DNA of 64,000 nt from Bradysia coprophila (GCF_014529535.1 NC_050735.1:3906001-3970000); one strand, 5' to 3'; positions 52,688 through 64,000 are shown, counted from the stretch's first letter. Notes: generated by a model from the letters alone, not told the origin. Program-made: numbers and translations.

Positions 52688-53744
52688 GAGGCGTGGTTTA
52701 GCTAAACGGAGCGTAAACGGAGTAAGAGGAAACTAAGCATTACACGTCACCAACCGTCTGATCCGCCCATGCGTTGGTGGTTGTCACATTGTAATATAAT
52801 TTGCACGGCGATCTTGGAATAAATTTTAGCGAAAATGTGTTATCTCAAGAACCCCCTTACAATCGATTTTAATTTTTATTGGAAAATGATCAGGAACTAG
52901 CCCGCTATCATAAACATCAACATTTTGGGTACAACCACTTTCCACTAAAATTTATTTCAATCTCACCGTGTTTGGATATTGGTACATGGATGATTCATGA
53001 TTACAAATAACTGTTCTCTTTGTCATGAATCCGGATTCAGATTCTGAATCGAATTAATGCCACACTGTAGCATGAATTGTATTAAGAAAGCATGAAAACA
53101 TGAAGCTTTGTACTATAGCTAGAATTAGGTTTTCCATCCCTAAGATGGTGTTTTCTGACAACAAACCTCTATTCCTGTAGACAAATTCATTGGAGCTAAT
53201 GGTCCGATTTTTAGCTCACTGCGGTTCTGACTTGAATGTAACAACAACAACATAAACACCTGTTGTGATTGTATATCATACTCGTACCAATTTGTACCAC
53301 ATATCAGGGAGCATAATCTTTCGTTCTACTTGAAAAAATTGATTGGTTTAGTGGCTGCGTTACATCTTAAGGAAAACCTACCGCAACATTTTTCTGTGTT
53401 CCGATGTAGCAGTAGTACATCATTTCTTGAAATAATAGCAAAGCAATAGAATATCCAGATATCCAGTTATTCTGTCCATGTCAAATTTTATTTTTCGGTT
53501 TATAAGTGAATTTACCTCAAATATTCACCTGTGCTATTTCGAACAAACAAAAGATCTGCGAAAAGTAAGCACCACAGAAGAAAGCAAACATTTTCCGATC
53601 AAAGATTTCCTTTACTGCGACAATGTAACTGAAAATTAAATCATTGAGTTGTTGGTCACCAGAAAGAGGGAATTTTTATTTGATTGGACGAAGCGTGCAC
53701 GCTCATGAGGGTGACTATTTTTGGTAAAACATTTTCTCTTTTTA

Positions 53745-54757
53745 GACCCGTACGAAGTACTGGGGTCTTATGGGTTTACGCATACGTTTGTAACACGTCG
53801 AATTGGACTCCCTGAGTAAGGGGAAACCTATTGTGGTTGTCTAGAGATGCCAAATCCGCGTCTGTCCGTCTGTCCGTCTGTCTGCACGATAACTTGAGTA
53901 AAACGCATCCGATTTTGAAAATTCTTTTTTTTCCCGTTTGGTAATGTCAAAAGACAGGCTAAGTTCGAAGATGAGTGATTTTGGATCGACCCCTCCCGAG
54001 CTGTGGCCCAATAAGTGCTTTACGGTTTTTCGAAGATATCTCCGGACATTTAAACGTTAAACTTGTAAGTGATACGTCAAATAAAAGGTATTTACAATAC
54101 CGATCGACAAAAAAAAAGTTTATGGAAATCGGATGACCGACTCGTGAGTTAGACCCCTTGGTGTGGAACAGGCACAGGGCGGCAAGCTTGTAGGTCGGCC
54201 ACATTTGAACATATTTCGTCTGTTTTAGCTTTATTAGATAGGTATTGACCGTACCAATCATTTTTATGAAATTATGTTCTCCGGAGCGTGAGCTAGGTCT
54301 CTTGGAGTGAGCTCTTATCTGGCTACTCGGAAGTACAGTGAACGTGGTGTATTTTGACAATATCTCGAGTAAATTTTGACCGAATTTCATGAATTTTTTT
54401 TTGTTTGAAAGGTATTAACGAATGTAAAGCGTCGGTACTATTTCCGGTCTCCTAACAAAATGGCTGCCGGCGGCCATATTGGATTTTAGTAAAATAGAAA
54501 TATCTTGGGAAAAATGATACTTAGAGAGTTTCTGTTAACATGGAAATAATTTGTTATGTGTGTGGGGTTTCAGTGATTCCATTTACGGACATCTATATAT
54601 ACCTATATACAGCTATATTGAGCTATATACAGACATATAGAGCTATATAATAGCATATATTTATCTGTGAAATGTTTATTTATAGTGAAATATAGTTAAA
54701 TATAGCGGTATATAGCTGTTTAAATAGGAATTTATGAAATTTGTCTTCGTACGGGGC
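53745..54757 (+). mobile_element. AGCCCCGTACGAAG-family element, plus orientation
   Basis: It starts TAGACCCGTACGAAGTACTG and ends with the inverse of AGCCCCGTACGAAGAC. It carries TCCGTCTGTCCGTCTGTCTG, ATAACTTGAGTAAA, CCGATTTTGAAAAT and GGCTAAGTTCGAAGATGAG in the order seen in the 51411-52687 copy. A TATA-rich simple stretch lies at 54592-54715 near the right end. No protein is encoded. Confidence 0.7.
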
Positions 54758-55207
54758 TGTCTATATTGCCTCCGGCAATTTAGTTGTATATGATAACAGG
54801 GCAAAGAGTGGATAATGTAAGTGATTTTAAAGGGAGAATAGTTTTTCAGCAGAGAAGAAAATGAAGTAAGAGAAATGAAGAGTTTCACATTAAAGGCTTT
54901 TGATACGAATAGGTGTTTCGTACGGGTCGGCGTTAGCTATGTTTTTTCTACACTTTTCCCAAAACTTATTTTATTTGAATAATCTAGGAAAGTGTAGGAA
55001 AATGTGGAAAAAGTCAAAAAAATATGAAAAAATGTTTTCCCAAAAATTCAAAACTACGAAAGATCATTTTCTTTCTCAGACTATTTGCATCGCTTAATCA
55101 CGTAAAGTAAATTACGACCGTGCTTTCAAATTTTTGTTTTGACGAGATTTTAAATTGGTACGCCCCGCACTATTAAGTTTTCAACAATGAACATTTAAAA
55201 AACTTAC

Positions 55208-56377
55208 TTATCCGAGTCCTGGCATCTAATGAAAATGTCCCGTAGGAATGCTCGCTTGCTACCCAATGATTGCTTCTTATCAGCCCACATTCGGTCCAAA
55301 TTTCTTATGTCGTCTCCAATCAATTCGATTTGCATGGTAAAATTGAATATCAACAAAATATACAAACATGCACAGAAGGTGGTACCACATGCGGTCAATA
55401 AGCCATTCACCGACATGATACAATTTGCCGTCAGATATCCATGCAATGTCGTTTGATCGACAAACGGAATAATGGCGGGTATGAGTGTAATTAAATCTTG
55501 ATTTAGAAGGTACGAAACTACCGGTACCGAAACGAACAACGCAAGATTGCCTAATACACAAATTGCGAACACTTTCAATTTACTGTACAACTTTCTCAGC
55601 TGGCTTTTTAAAATGTCTGCCCTCTTGTCGGTTGAATTTTGACGGCAAATGTTTAGCATAAATTCTAGAAGAGCTTGTACTTTCTTGAAACGCATCAAAT
55701 AGTTCAACCCTTTTACGATGCACTTTCATGGAAATTGAAAAAAGACTACATGGTCTGGCATTCGTCTCAGTCCTCTCGCTTTACTTTTTCGGATTTTTTT
55801 TTAAACTCATTTGATTGATCATGAAAAACTCAATTGAGCTTAATTTGCTGGAAAATTGAGAATCGCTTTTCCGGTCAGACTTAATTATACAAATATCAGT
55901 GTTGGAAAGAAAATTTGCTGGTAGGATACAGAAAAAAAAAATCAAAAAAAGGTAAAGCGAGTGGAACCACATCATCCGACACAAATCAAAATTCTACCAT
56001 ACCGATATGCCGAGACCATACAGTGCAAACACTTTGAACACTTTCATTTTATCATTTTCGCTGGAAATGTGCACATACTGCGTATAAAGAAAACAACACC
56101 ATGCAAACGCTAAATTGAACATTGTAAACCACATCATCAAATGGCGTTGAGGTTGCCATCCATAATTTAGTCTGACGCCCATTAATATTGTTGGTAGGAA
56201 AATGAATTTCAAAATTTTCTTGTACTGTCCAACAACTTCCGAGTCGTTTTTTTCCGCGTCGAACAAGTTGGAGAAGCGGTCACCGACATGCCGTTTATTA
56301 TATGCTTTTCTTTTAAGGTGAGTTCGACGGAAGTGTATCTTCGTTGGACACTTTTTGGTAGTCGTTTTGATTTCCAT
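55208..56377 (-). CDS. Insect odorant receptor (7tm_6 family), 3' exons not found
   Basis: Two minus-strand exons, 56377-56003 and 55722-55208, join in phase and give 296 residues. Full receptors are usually 370-420. The ATG at 56377 begins MEIKTTTKKC. Exon 1 has the first membrane segments (ILKFIFLPTILMGVRLNYG, MMWFTMFNLAFAWCCFLYTQ). The splice yields YGLGISCIVKGLNYLMRFKK. Exon 2 continues with FAICVLGNLALFVSVPVVSY, LNQDLITLIPAIIPFVD and CGTTFCACLYILLIFNFTMQ, then IELIGDDIRNLDRMW. It ends at a good donor (AA|GTAAGT, phase 2). The conserved C-terminal two membrane segments are not visible downstream, where repeats begin about 50 bp after the donor. The gene is either broken by insertion or has distant exons. 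An extra in-frame first exon (MSAVRPV at about 56483-56463) is possible. Confidence 0.75.
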
Positions 56378-57540
56378 ATCAGTGTTGATTATTACCAACT
56401 GATTGTCATTGTTATGGAATGAAATTGATTAAATTGACCGACTTACTCGATATTAACACTTACCACCGGCCTAACCGCAGACATGATTGAAACGTCTGTT
56501 CCGTAATTGTTCCTTCACACTACTAAAAAAATTGTTTAATTCAAGCATGGATTGTCCGAAGATAATACTTATTCGCAGACAACAGTAGTTCAATTATTAA
56601 AACTGTAATCATTTTCATTGCAACATCCTACATAATTATTGTTTCGAGCTTAAGTTTATTTTGCATATACTTGCGTAAATGAAATTATAGGACAAGTGAA
56701 AACACGCCATGCCCAACACATGTGAACTGAACAGTATAATTATTCCAATACATTTTCGTCCGTGCAGCGTGAATACCCATATTTTCTCCACTAAAATGCA
56801 GTGATAAGATTGAGTTTTGTTTATTTATTTAAACGCTTATTCACGCTACTCTCTTCGCTCTGGCTGCAAACTTTTTCGATCTTGTTGGAATTTCCTGTTT
56901 TCTTCCCTAGGTTAACAAACAACTATTTCTCATTTGCCTGTTACATTATAAATGTTTTAATGTGAAAATTAAGCAATGAAGGCATGTGTTTAAAAAAAAA
57001 TCCAATAAACCTGCAACTTACCATATCAATAAATAATTTGACGAAATGCAGCAGTAGCTATGACTATAGTCTTAAGTCATGTAACGATGTAACGGTATGT
57101 ACAACCCAAAATCTGGACACCGGGAGCAGTTTTCAAGGTCGAACAAATACAATAAAAGTTGATATAGGTGGAAAAGAGGCAATTATTGCTTCAAAGAGTC
57201 AGAATACCCAAATATAATCAAACTCTCTGTGTCCAATTAAATTTCAGTTCAGTTAAATTTCCCGATCAAATTTTCGGCTTCGTGGAACTGACGCATTTAA
57301 TTAATTTTAATTTATCGAATTATTCCTGAGGCTAATTTTAATCAGTTTCAGAATTCAATTTCGAGGGATTCTTGCGAAAAACCACCCACTCGGAGAGTTT
57401 GAAAGGTCTTGGCCTGAGGAATTCAAAACAGGTCTTGGATAGTCACTAGCCACCATTCGTTGCTGCCCTCTCTAGCAAACCTAAGGTGGTAACAATGCAA
57501 CGTAGCCTACGTAGCCTAGACGTCTGGCTTCTAAGGTTGC
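56378..57540. other. Spacer upstream of the odorant receptor
   Basis: A possible short leader exon of the receptor lies at 56483-56463 on the minus strand (ATGTCTGCGG, donor GTAAGT). Otherwise I see AT-rich sequence with no gene. Confidence 0.4.
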
Positions 57541-58240
57541 ATGCTCAGACGTTATCGAAGACGTTGGATAATATCTTTTCCGTCTCAATTGGGCGTAGGA
57601 ATTAAACAGGGTTGTGAAGCGGCAGTCCATGCAACAAGAACCTATTTATTAATCAACATTGGCAAAACCAAGATTCTACTCAAAATAGGTTTTCGAAACG
57701 CAATTCGATGCTTAATGAGGTGAAGCAAATAATTCCTTCATTATATCTAAACCTTTGGCAATGTTACAGAAATTCTTCACTTTTATTCTTCGGTGAGAAT
57801 ACAATTTTATCGAAAATTGGAGCATAGCAAGGAGATCCACTAGGTCCTATAATTTTTTCATTTCGATTCACAAATTGATTCAAAATTTAAAAAGCGAATC
57901 GAACGTGTGGTATCTAGACGACGGAACTGTTTGCGACGATCCAGATATAGTGTTGAACGATTTTAAAACGATAATCAACGAGTCTAAAAAACTCGGTCTT
58001 CACATTAATCCGTCCAAATGTGAATTGTTTTTCCTTTCAGAAAAAATCGACGAAGAAATTGTTTCAAAATTCAATGCCATCTGTCCAGAAATTTGTATAA
58101 CAACAAAGGAGGACGTGAATTTACTTGGCGCGCCCCTTTTCGAAGAAGTTTTCCGAAAAAGTTTTGAGCAAGTTGAAGGTTATGTTCGAGCGTTTGAACG
58201 AGCGTTCTTAATTCTCATACGGCTTTATTTCTTTTAAAAA
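57541..58240 (+). pseudogene. Relic of a reverse transcriptase related to the 23382-25814 ORF
   Basis: Three frame-disrupted pieces follow the same order as the intact ORF. First, PSQLGVGIKQGCEAAVHATR and LLKIGFRNAIRCLMR (57585-57720) correspond to VQFGFGVKGGAEALVHSVRR and LVKFDFENAFNMLFR, with the catalytic Asp of motif A changed to Gly. Second, a piece to about 57870 has an internal stop and contains QGDPLGP. Third, 57875-58237 has VWYLDDG, LGLHINPSKCELFF and NLLGAPLFEE, and stops early. Divergence from the other copy is high, so it is a different lineage of the same superfamily, not a recent copy. No termini or target duplication are visible. Confidence 0.85.
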
Positions 58241-59534
58241 ACTGTTTTCCCGTCCCGAAACTTACATATTGGAATCCATTTATTCAAACCGTGATGAATA
58301 ACAGGTTAACATTTGAGAAGAAAAAAAACTCCACCATTTTTTGTATATAAAATTTTGCGGCATTTTTATTCATATTGGCCGGTTTCAGAGTAACTACATT
58401 AACATTGATCGTAAATAAAATTCTTAATTGTTAAGTAATATAATTTTGGATCGTCTGTTATGCTTTTATCGATAATGTAAAAAAGTTAACACTTCTAATG
58501 GTACAAATATTAAAGAGAAATGAAAACCAATTAAATTTCCAATTTTTTCTTAAAACAAACGTTACAGTATTTCCAATTGCGAAATCGATTTTATAATCAA
58601 CATCATAACAACAATAAATTAAGGGAAGATGGGTGTTCATTTTTAGAAGGATTTTCTTTTTTCATTTTTTAACGAAAATAGGATGCTAGCATTTTATAAG
58701 AGTGATTTTATCCGACAGGTACATGTGAGTGTAAAAAATTAATATTTTCCATATTTTCAATTCAAAAATGGAATAAAATATTTAGAAGAAAAAACGAATC
58801 AGCTGACACTACCTCGGGTAGTCATAAATACTCATAAAAGCTTTAATAGGATATGGGGCTAGGAGTGTGTAACAAAAGAGTTTTCGATCTCGGATGTAAT
58901 ATAACATATTTCTCCGGCTCGTATACATCAATGATGTCAAAATCCTCCGACATTTCGGATTTGTCATTCACGGAAAGTTTTAATCATTCGAGGAATCGTT
59001 TGGTATCAAAATTATTTTCGTTCATCATTGTAAGCTTTAAACGGTTCACAGCGAACCTCATAATAAATAGACTATAAATTATGGGCAAATGATTTTATTT
59101 TCTTGAGTTTTAGTGAATTTTCTTGTAAAATCTTTTCGGGAAAAAATCCAGAAAATTTGCCTGCATTCCAGAATATTCTTTTCTATAGGTAGCGATAGGG
59201 AACTTAAAGCTCTCATGTGTAGTTTTAACTTGTCGAGCCGTACAAAATGTTATTTAACGCTCACTGAATACCCTCCGTAGCCTTCATTCATATAAAACTT
59301 CTTAATATAGTAACCTTTCAAAAACGGCAAGCATATCATCACACTACTATTAAATCTATTACTGCTTTTGATTAAAGTAACATTTAGTGTTTCATAAAAA
59401 ATCTTTTACTTCATTAGTTTTAGTATGTGTTTTGTTATATAAGAGAACAACAGCCAGAGATAATATCTTACTTTTTCGTCGTTGTCTATAACAGATGACT
59501 TGCCGTTGTTAAAAGACAATACCGCGCTATATGG

Positions 59535-60055
59535 TGTCTTCACACGGTGATTGAATGAAGTTTTCTTTACATTGTGGATGCAAAAAATATTTTCAATAAC
59601 ACCATTCGGTGCACCGGAACCCGAGGCACCCAAGCTGCGAAGTGAGTAGTGGAGAACTGGTTTTGGTTGTAATCGATAGAGGTTAGACGCAATGGTACAA
59701 CAATTTGGATCCATATGGGTGCAATGGAAGCTGGTGATGACTCGTTGAAATTACTATTTTTGAAATGTCGTCACTCAACAGAATTTGTAGTGATACATTT
59801 GGTATTAAGTCGTAGTGATAGAGGGACATGTTTGCTACTTATCCACCAACTTCAACGAGTATCTACCAGCTTCTTTTACACCCATTGGACCAAATTTGTG
59901 TAATAATTCGTGTATAGAATTTCAATCTCTGCCGGTCACAAATCAGTTTTCCACGACTCACTTTGTAGCTCGAGTGCTTTGGGTTCCGGTGCACCGAAGA
60001 TCAAAAATGCATTCACTATGTTTAAAAAAAGCTTCATTCAACTGCACGGTGTTTT
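59535..60055. repeat. Inverted repeat with ~220-bp arms
   Basis: 59535-59755 recurs in reverse complement at about 59835-60055. Shared blocks include TTGAATGAAG, CGGTGCACCGGAACCC, AAAGTGAGT(A/C)GTGGA and CTCGTTGAA. Identity is about 75% by eye with small indels. The roughly 80-bp centre is unique. It is an old fold-back element or an inverted duplication. Confidence 0.7.
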
Positions 60056-61312
60056 TGGAAAGAAAAATATCATAAATTTAGTTCAATGAAAAACGAATGA
60101 ATTAATAAGCGTAAAATTCGTAAAGAATAGGAGAAACAAAACATAAAGAAACGAAATGAAAAATTGCTTAAATAAATTTTTGCTCGCGTCAAAAGTTGTT
60201 AAACATTTTTCGTATATCCGGTATTTTGCCTTTTTTATCTTTTATATCTTTCAACAGAATTAATATTTTTCAACAATTTTATTCTTTAATAAAGATCTAG
60301 ACCGAATATATATATTTTTAGATATTCTCTTATATAATTCTATTGTAATTGTAGAGACTTTTCTTTTTATGTAAAAATATATTTCTTATTTTCATACACA
60401 TCAACTAGTTATAGTGGTTAACTTGACTTCATAATAATATTATTGGTTAATGAGGTATACTATGCGTTTAAATCCTATTACTTAAAATAGGAAAGGCATT
60501 TTAGGTGTAAAGGAAAGCTATACTTTTTGCAGACTAAAAGGCAAAGAAATAAATTAGATTTTTTTTTTGCGGAAGGTCATTTCAATTATTTTTATTTTTT
60601 TGTTGAACTAAACAAAATGAATGAATCGTTTGAGAAAATCTGAAAAAAAAATTACCATAACACTGTCATTAAACAAACACATTGAAGATTTGCAATTTTT
60701 ACCGAGAGAGTGCTTCATGAATATTCAAATAGAATCGAATAGAATCTACGATAAACTGAACAATTTATTGTTCATCCACTTCAAAATCGACTGACAAATT
60801 AGAAATTAGCAGTGACCGGATGAGAGTTCGTTCTTTATTCAGTTTTTGTACGTTCATGGTTCAATCCTTGTGACCGATGCATATTTGTTTTAGAATACAG
60901 CCCCCAAATAACTTGTCTTTGACTCAGCTCAATAAGGTCTTATTACATGATTCATAAGACCATCAACTTTGTGTCTGTACGTGTTTTAATCTGTTCTATT
61001 GTAATCGTTTGACTCATGAATTGACTCAATTAAAAATAAGAAAAAGTCAACCCGATGGCAGAAAAGGAGTACTGAAAATCTAGCATTTCCGGAATTTCAA
61101 AAATTTCAAAACTCGAAGTTGAAACATGATTAGAAATGAATTATTTGACAAGAAAATTGGTAAAATTGGAACTGATAAAATCGTGTATCTACCTTGTACC
61201 TGAAGATGATAATGTGTCTTCAACTTCAGCCTCGCCTCGAGTTGGCAAATCACATCTTTTCCAATTGAGTCGCTTTGTTAGGAAAAATAGATTTTTTTAA
61301 ACAGCCCCATGC

Positions 61313-61400
61313 GATAGTTGACCATTACATATCAGTTTGCCCCCTGCGAAAGTTGACCATTACATATCAGTTTGCCCCCTGTGAAAATGATCCATTACGT
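61313..61400 (+). repeat. 36-bp tandem repeat, ~2.5 copies
   Basis: The unit GCGA(A/T)AGTTGACCATTACA followed by TATCAGTTTGCCCCCT is repeated twice, with a third diverged half-copy (GTGAAAATGATCCATTAC). Confidence 0.8.
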
Positions 61401-62611
61401 GCCTTTTACGTGAATTCTTTTATGATATTGAACTGTCGCATAGGACAAGAAGTAATTGATTAATTCGGATTTTATTTTTGACAATCTTAAACTCACTCGT
61501 GTCTTTTCGATCAGTGCAAACTTCTCAAAAAGACAGTTACCGAAGTTTGTTGCTCAAAAAACGCTCATTTTATCGTAAAACAGTTAATTCACGTAAAGTA
61601 TTACTTTCACAGCATCCAATCTTATCTACTATTAAAGGGCAGCAAGGCTAATGTTACACCCACATCGAACCTTGTTTTTGATACTTTGTGAAAATTACTG
61701 AAATCGCAATTAGGCAAAAGCTACGTACGACGCGAAGGATGACCTTCGATTATTTCTATACTTCCGATCCGAATTCAATTAGTCGGTCTCTAATTTTGAG
61801 GAAGTATTGTCCATCTACCATAAAGCTTTATGTCTGGCTTTCAAACAAAATCAAATGATTCTCTTCGGTAAAAACAGTGTAATTATCAACATTGGTTTCA
61901 AATGAAATTGAATGACGATTTAATCACGGTCTGTTCTTCACATCATCCTACACTTAGATAGTTTCTTTTTATAAAAAATACGATAACTGATAAGGGAAAA
62001 AAATCGAAACAAATGGATTTTGTTCCCTTATATTTCAAAATACACAAAGAGCATAAATTAATTATACAAAAAAATTATTAATCGATAAATGTTATTACAC
62101 ATGTTAACATGGTATACTACGAAAGCTATTTATACTTCTTCTGTTTCTTTAGAAATTTTAAATTTTATTTTTAACTTATCTCATGTGCTTAGCGTATAAA
62201 ACTTACATAAGGAATAACTTATACATCTTTCTATGTCATTTCGTGAGTAATAAGGAACAACCGAGACACAGTATGGGATAACGAAATTTATTATTCCTTA
62301 GACGTTCGAATGGGGAGTATTCCATTTCAGAAAGGTCGCCTTTTGGAAAATGTTCACTGGTTTAAGTTGTGAGTTTGTTAACCTTTTAGAAACGGCAAAG
62401 CGTATCGCTACTAAATCTACTACTTCTTTCCGTTACGGTATCCAAAAGTATCAAAAATCTTTTACTTCGTTAGTTTGAACATCGGTTTTGCTATGTAAGA
62501 CTACACTAACAGGATGGAATCGCTTAGTTTTGTTGTTACTTTCGACAAAGGATTCAATAATTCTAATGGATGTCGCAGATAGGACCGCTGAAAATTCGAA
62601 ATGAAAAATGA

Positions 62612-62662
62612 CAAGGGGTAATCAAACAAGGGGTAATCAAACAAGGGGTAATCAAACAAGGG
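62612..62662 (+). repeat. 15-bp tandem repeat
   Basis: CAAGGGGTAATCAAA is repeated three times in direct succession and followed by a CAAGGGATT end. Confidence 0.85.
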
Positions 62663-63096
62663 ATTTTATATCAGAGGGCGTTGAAGTTCATTTGTTCATG
62701 CACCCAAAATTCTGAAACACACTTGTAGGGTGTGAATTCACTCTGGAATACCTTTCAAATGCTATAGCAAACGCTAACTATTAGGAGTTGTATTTGTCAG
62801 ATACTTACTAGAATCAATAGAGAAACAACTGAGAGAGAGATAGAAGGTTTTCTTATGCATTTCCACACTTTCTTCATTGTCATCTTTGTCGGATACCCGT
62901 TTCTCTAACCTATTACAGACAGCAAGCACATCATCATTATGAGTGTGTCACTTCTTTTCATCTTTTTTTTTCAACAGATTGATAAAAGAAGCTCATATAC
63001 TTAAAGACCGGAGGTCATCGCAATTCCAACCGATAACAGATGGCATATGACCGTCTGTAAAAGGTTAATTAGCCACAAAATGTAGAAAGAGATAAA

Positions 63097-64000
63097 TTAT
63101 GCCATACAACCACTGTTATTGCTATTGTTATTTGCATTGTTCGCAATGCTGTTGTACGTCGTCACACCACTATCCAAATCGGTAAATTGCGTCTCGGTAC
63201 CATCCATTAAAAGTTCTGGATTATGACTCAGAAAGTCGGCTTTCAACAAATGGCTTTCGACGAAACTCTGGCAACTACTATTGAACTCAATAACGGTAGT
63301 CGTTGTCGTGAGGTGGTTGTTGTTGTTATTATTGTTGTTTAAAATTTTCATATTTCTACTGGCACTAATATCACTATCAAAGTTATCATTGCCGCCATCA
63401 AACAGGAATCGATCGGCACTCTGAACTGTTGTGTACGGACTATGGGCATCAATCAACTCACATTTTAGCGCAAATTCACTGACATCACCGTCATTATTTT
63501 CTCCATTCGGAATGTAGTCACTCTTCATTTGCATACCATTGTACATGCCCATGTCCGACGGTGATTTGATGAAACCACTGTCCGGACTTAAGGTATACCG
63601 ATCGGATGGCGATGATTTACAATATATCGGCGACAGGCCCGATTTACAGTATCCAATATCAGGTAATGGTTGTGAATGGTCAGTGTTTTGTGTTGGCGCT
63701 GGCTTAAGGCTATGACAAAACTTGATGGTGTTCATTGGTGGAATAGGTGGAAGCGTTTTGTTTTGTTGGGTTCTGTTCGACTGTTGGTCACATGGAATCA
63801 AATCGGGCACGTATTTCGATATTGGAATGGTACAACGTGATGGCGGTTGGAAACCTTCTTGTCGGACACACGTTGCACCATGGGCTTGCAACATTTCGGT
63901 TAATTTCCGTCGTTCCGTTTCCAGTGACCGTACCTGCGATTTCAATTCGATATTTTGCGTTTCCAAGATTTCCGATTCACTGACCAAATTCAATGTTCGT
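63097..64000 (-). CDS. Atf3: Atf3/JDP2-like bZIP transcription factor, C-terminal part
   Basis: A minus-strand frame open from the right window edge to the stop at 63097 gives about 300 residues. It starts inside the leucine zipper: ESEILETQNIELKSQVRSLE then TERRKLTEMLQAHGATCV. Heptad spacing and the closing LxxHxxTC match the ATF3/JDP2 group better than Fos. The basic DNA-binding region must lie just to the right, outside the window. The zipper is followed by a long Ser/Pro/Asn-rich tail with runs of Asn encoded at 63300-63345 and the end NNANNNSNNSGCMA. Long low-complexity tails are usual in fly Atf3. From family knowledge, it dimerises with other bZIP proteins in stress and metabolic gene control. 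Assignment is less sure because the basic region is unseen. Confidence 0.8.
   Translation of the reverse strand, partial: RTLNLVSESEILETQNIELKSQVRSLETERRKLTEMLQAHGATCVRQEGFQPPSRCTIPISKYVPDLIPCDQQSNRTQQNKTLPPIPPMNTIKFCHSLKPAPTQNTDHSQPLPDIGYCKSGLSPIYCKSSPSDRYTLSPDSGFIKSPSDMGMYNGMQMKSDYIPNGENNDGDVSEFALKCELIDAHSPYTTVQSADRFLFDGGNDNFDSDISASRNMKILNNNNNNNNHLTTTTTVIEFNSSCQSFVESHLLKADFLSHNPELLMDGTETQFTDLDSGVTTYNSIANNANNNSNNSGCMA

Larger units (their letters stand above)
51319..52732. mobile_element. Outer inverted-repeat element with CCGTTTACGCTCC arms, hosting a second element
   Basis: TTTCCTCTCACGCCGTTTAC plus GCTCCGTTT at 51319-51347 is mirrored at 52704-52732 with two mismatches in 29 bp. The AGCCCCGTAC-ended element (51411-52687) lies inside. 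No clear target duplication is visible. Confidence 0.7.
47922..55207. other. 7.3-kb mobile-element region without a supported gene
   Basis: Apart from the elements listed separately, the sequence is AT-rich spacer. 49856-51300 has only short open frames, none with family features. 52733-53740 holds nothing I can name. I searched the minus strand here for the missing 3' exons of the odorant receptor at 55208-56377 and found none. Confidence 0.55.
58241..63096. other. AT-rich spacer upstream of Atf3-like gene's 3' end
   Basis: No supported gene. It contains an inverted repeat at 59535-60055 and a dispersed repeat pair at 59300-59450 and 62370-62500. It also holds a 36-bp tandem repeat at 61313-61400 and a 15-bp tandem repeat at 62612-62662. 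The part just left of 63097 is probably the 3' UTR of the bZIP gene. Confidence 0.5.

Noticed and set aside
54592-54715. TATA-rich block as a promoter cluster
   Set aside because: It is a simple repeat of CTATATA words within a transposon copy, with no transcript start or gene downstream.
58853-59077. 74-codon frame near the inverted repeat
   Set aside because: AT-rich chance frame without homology signals.

Overview
The window is a piece of an insect nuclear genome. The genes have short GT-AG introns, and several are animal or arthropod specific: an innexin, a pickpocket-type DEG/ENaC channel, an odorant receptor, a DUF1091 secreted protein, and orthologues of UBR4/poe, Tip60, DDX11 and Atf3. 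Family content and the AT-rich, transposon-filled spacers fit a fly. A lower dipteran such as a fungus gnat is my best guess, but that is an inference only.

Layout. 1-15663 (+) holds eleven exons of a giant UBR4-type E3 ubiquitin ligase whose 5' end lies left of the window. 15664-19716 is spacer with a nested fold-back element. 19717-22963 (+) is a complete DEG/ENaC channel gene with a second fold-back element in its third intron. 23075-26302 is a three-layer transposon nest with a 5'-truncated but still open reverse transcriptase at its core. 27025-27661 (-) is a small secreted DUF1091 protein. 28055-29590 is a cluster of palindromic elements. 30931-32254 (+) is a class-V PLP enzyme that may have been horizontally acquired. 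32497-35778 (-) is Tip60. 38974-43156 (-) is an innexin with a 3.1 kb first intron. 45014-47921 (+) is the iron-sulfur helicase DDX11/Chl1. 47922-55207 is almost entirely mobile DNA: a miniature Copia-type LTR element, a hAT-like MITE, a 145-bp tandem array inside nested inverted-repeat elements, and related copies. 55208-56377 (-) is an odorant receptor lacking its 3' exons. 57541-58240 is a frameshifted relic of the same reverse-transcriptase superfamily. 63097-64000 (-) is the C-terminal end of an Atf3/JDP2-like bZIP factor cut by the window edge.

The genes are unrelated in function, as is usual in animal genomes, and no operon is present. I joined exons by reading splice sites and keeping phase. 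Totals are about 4,988 visible residues for UBR4, 518 for the channel, 190 for DUF1091, 402 for the PLP enzyme, 463 for Tip60, 340 for the innexin and 860 for DDX11.

The most unusual content is in the repeats. There are several layers of nested insertion, a family of hairpins sharing a CGCCTTCGGCT loop, and short inverted-repeat elements whose interiors are built from tandem words. I found no clear new biological system. What first looked like a reverse transcriptase carried on terminal inverted repeats resolves into nested ordinary elements, because a 12-bp direct repeat frames the retroelement by itself.
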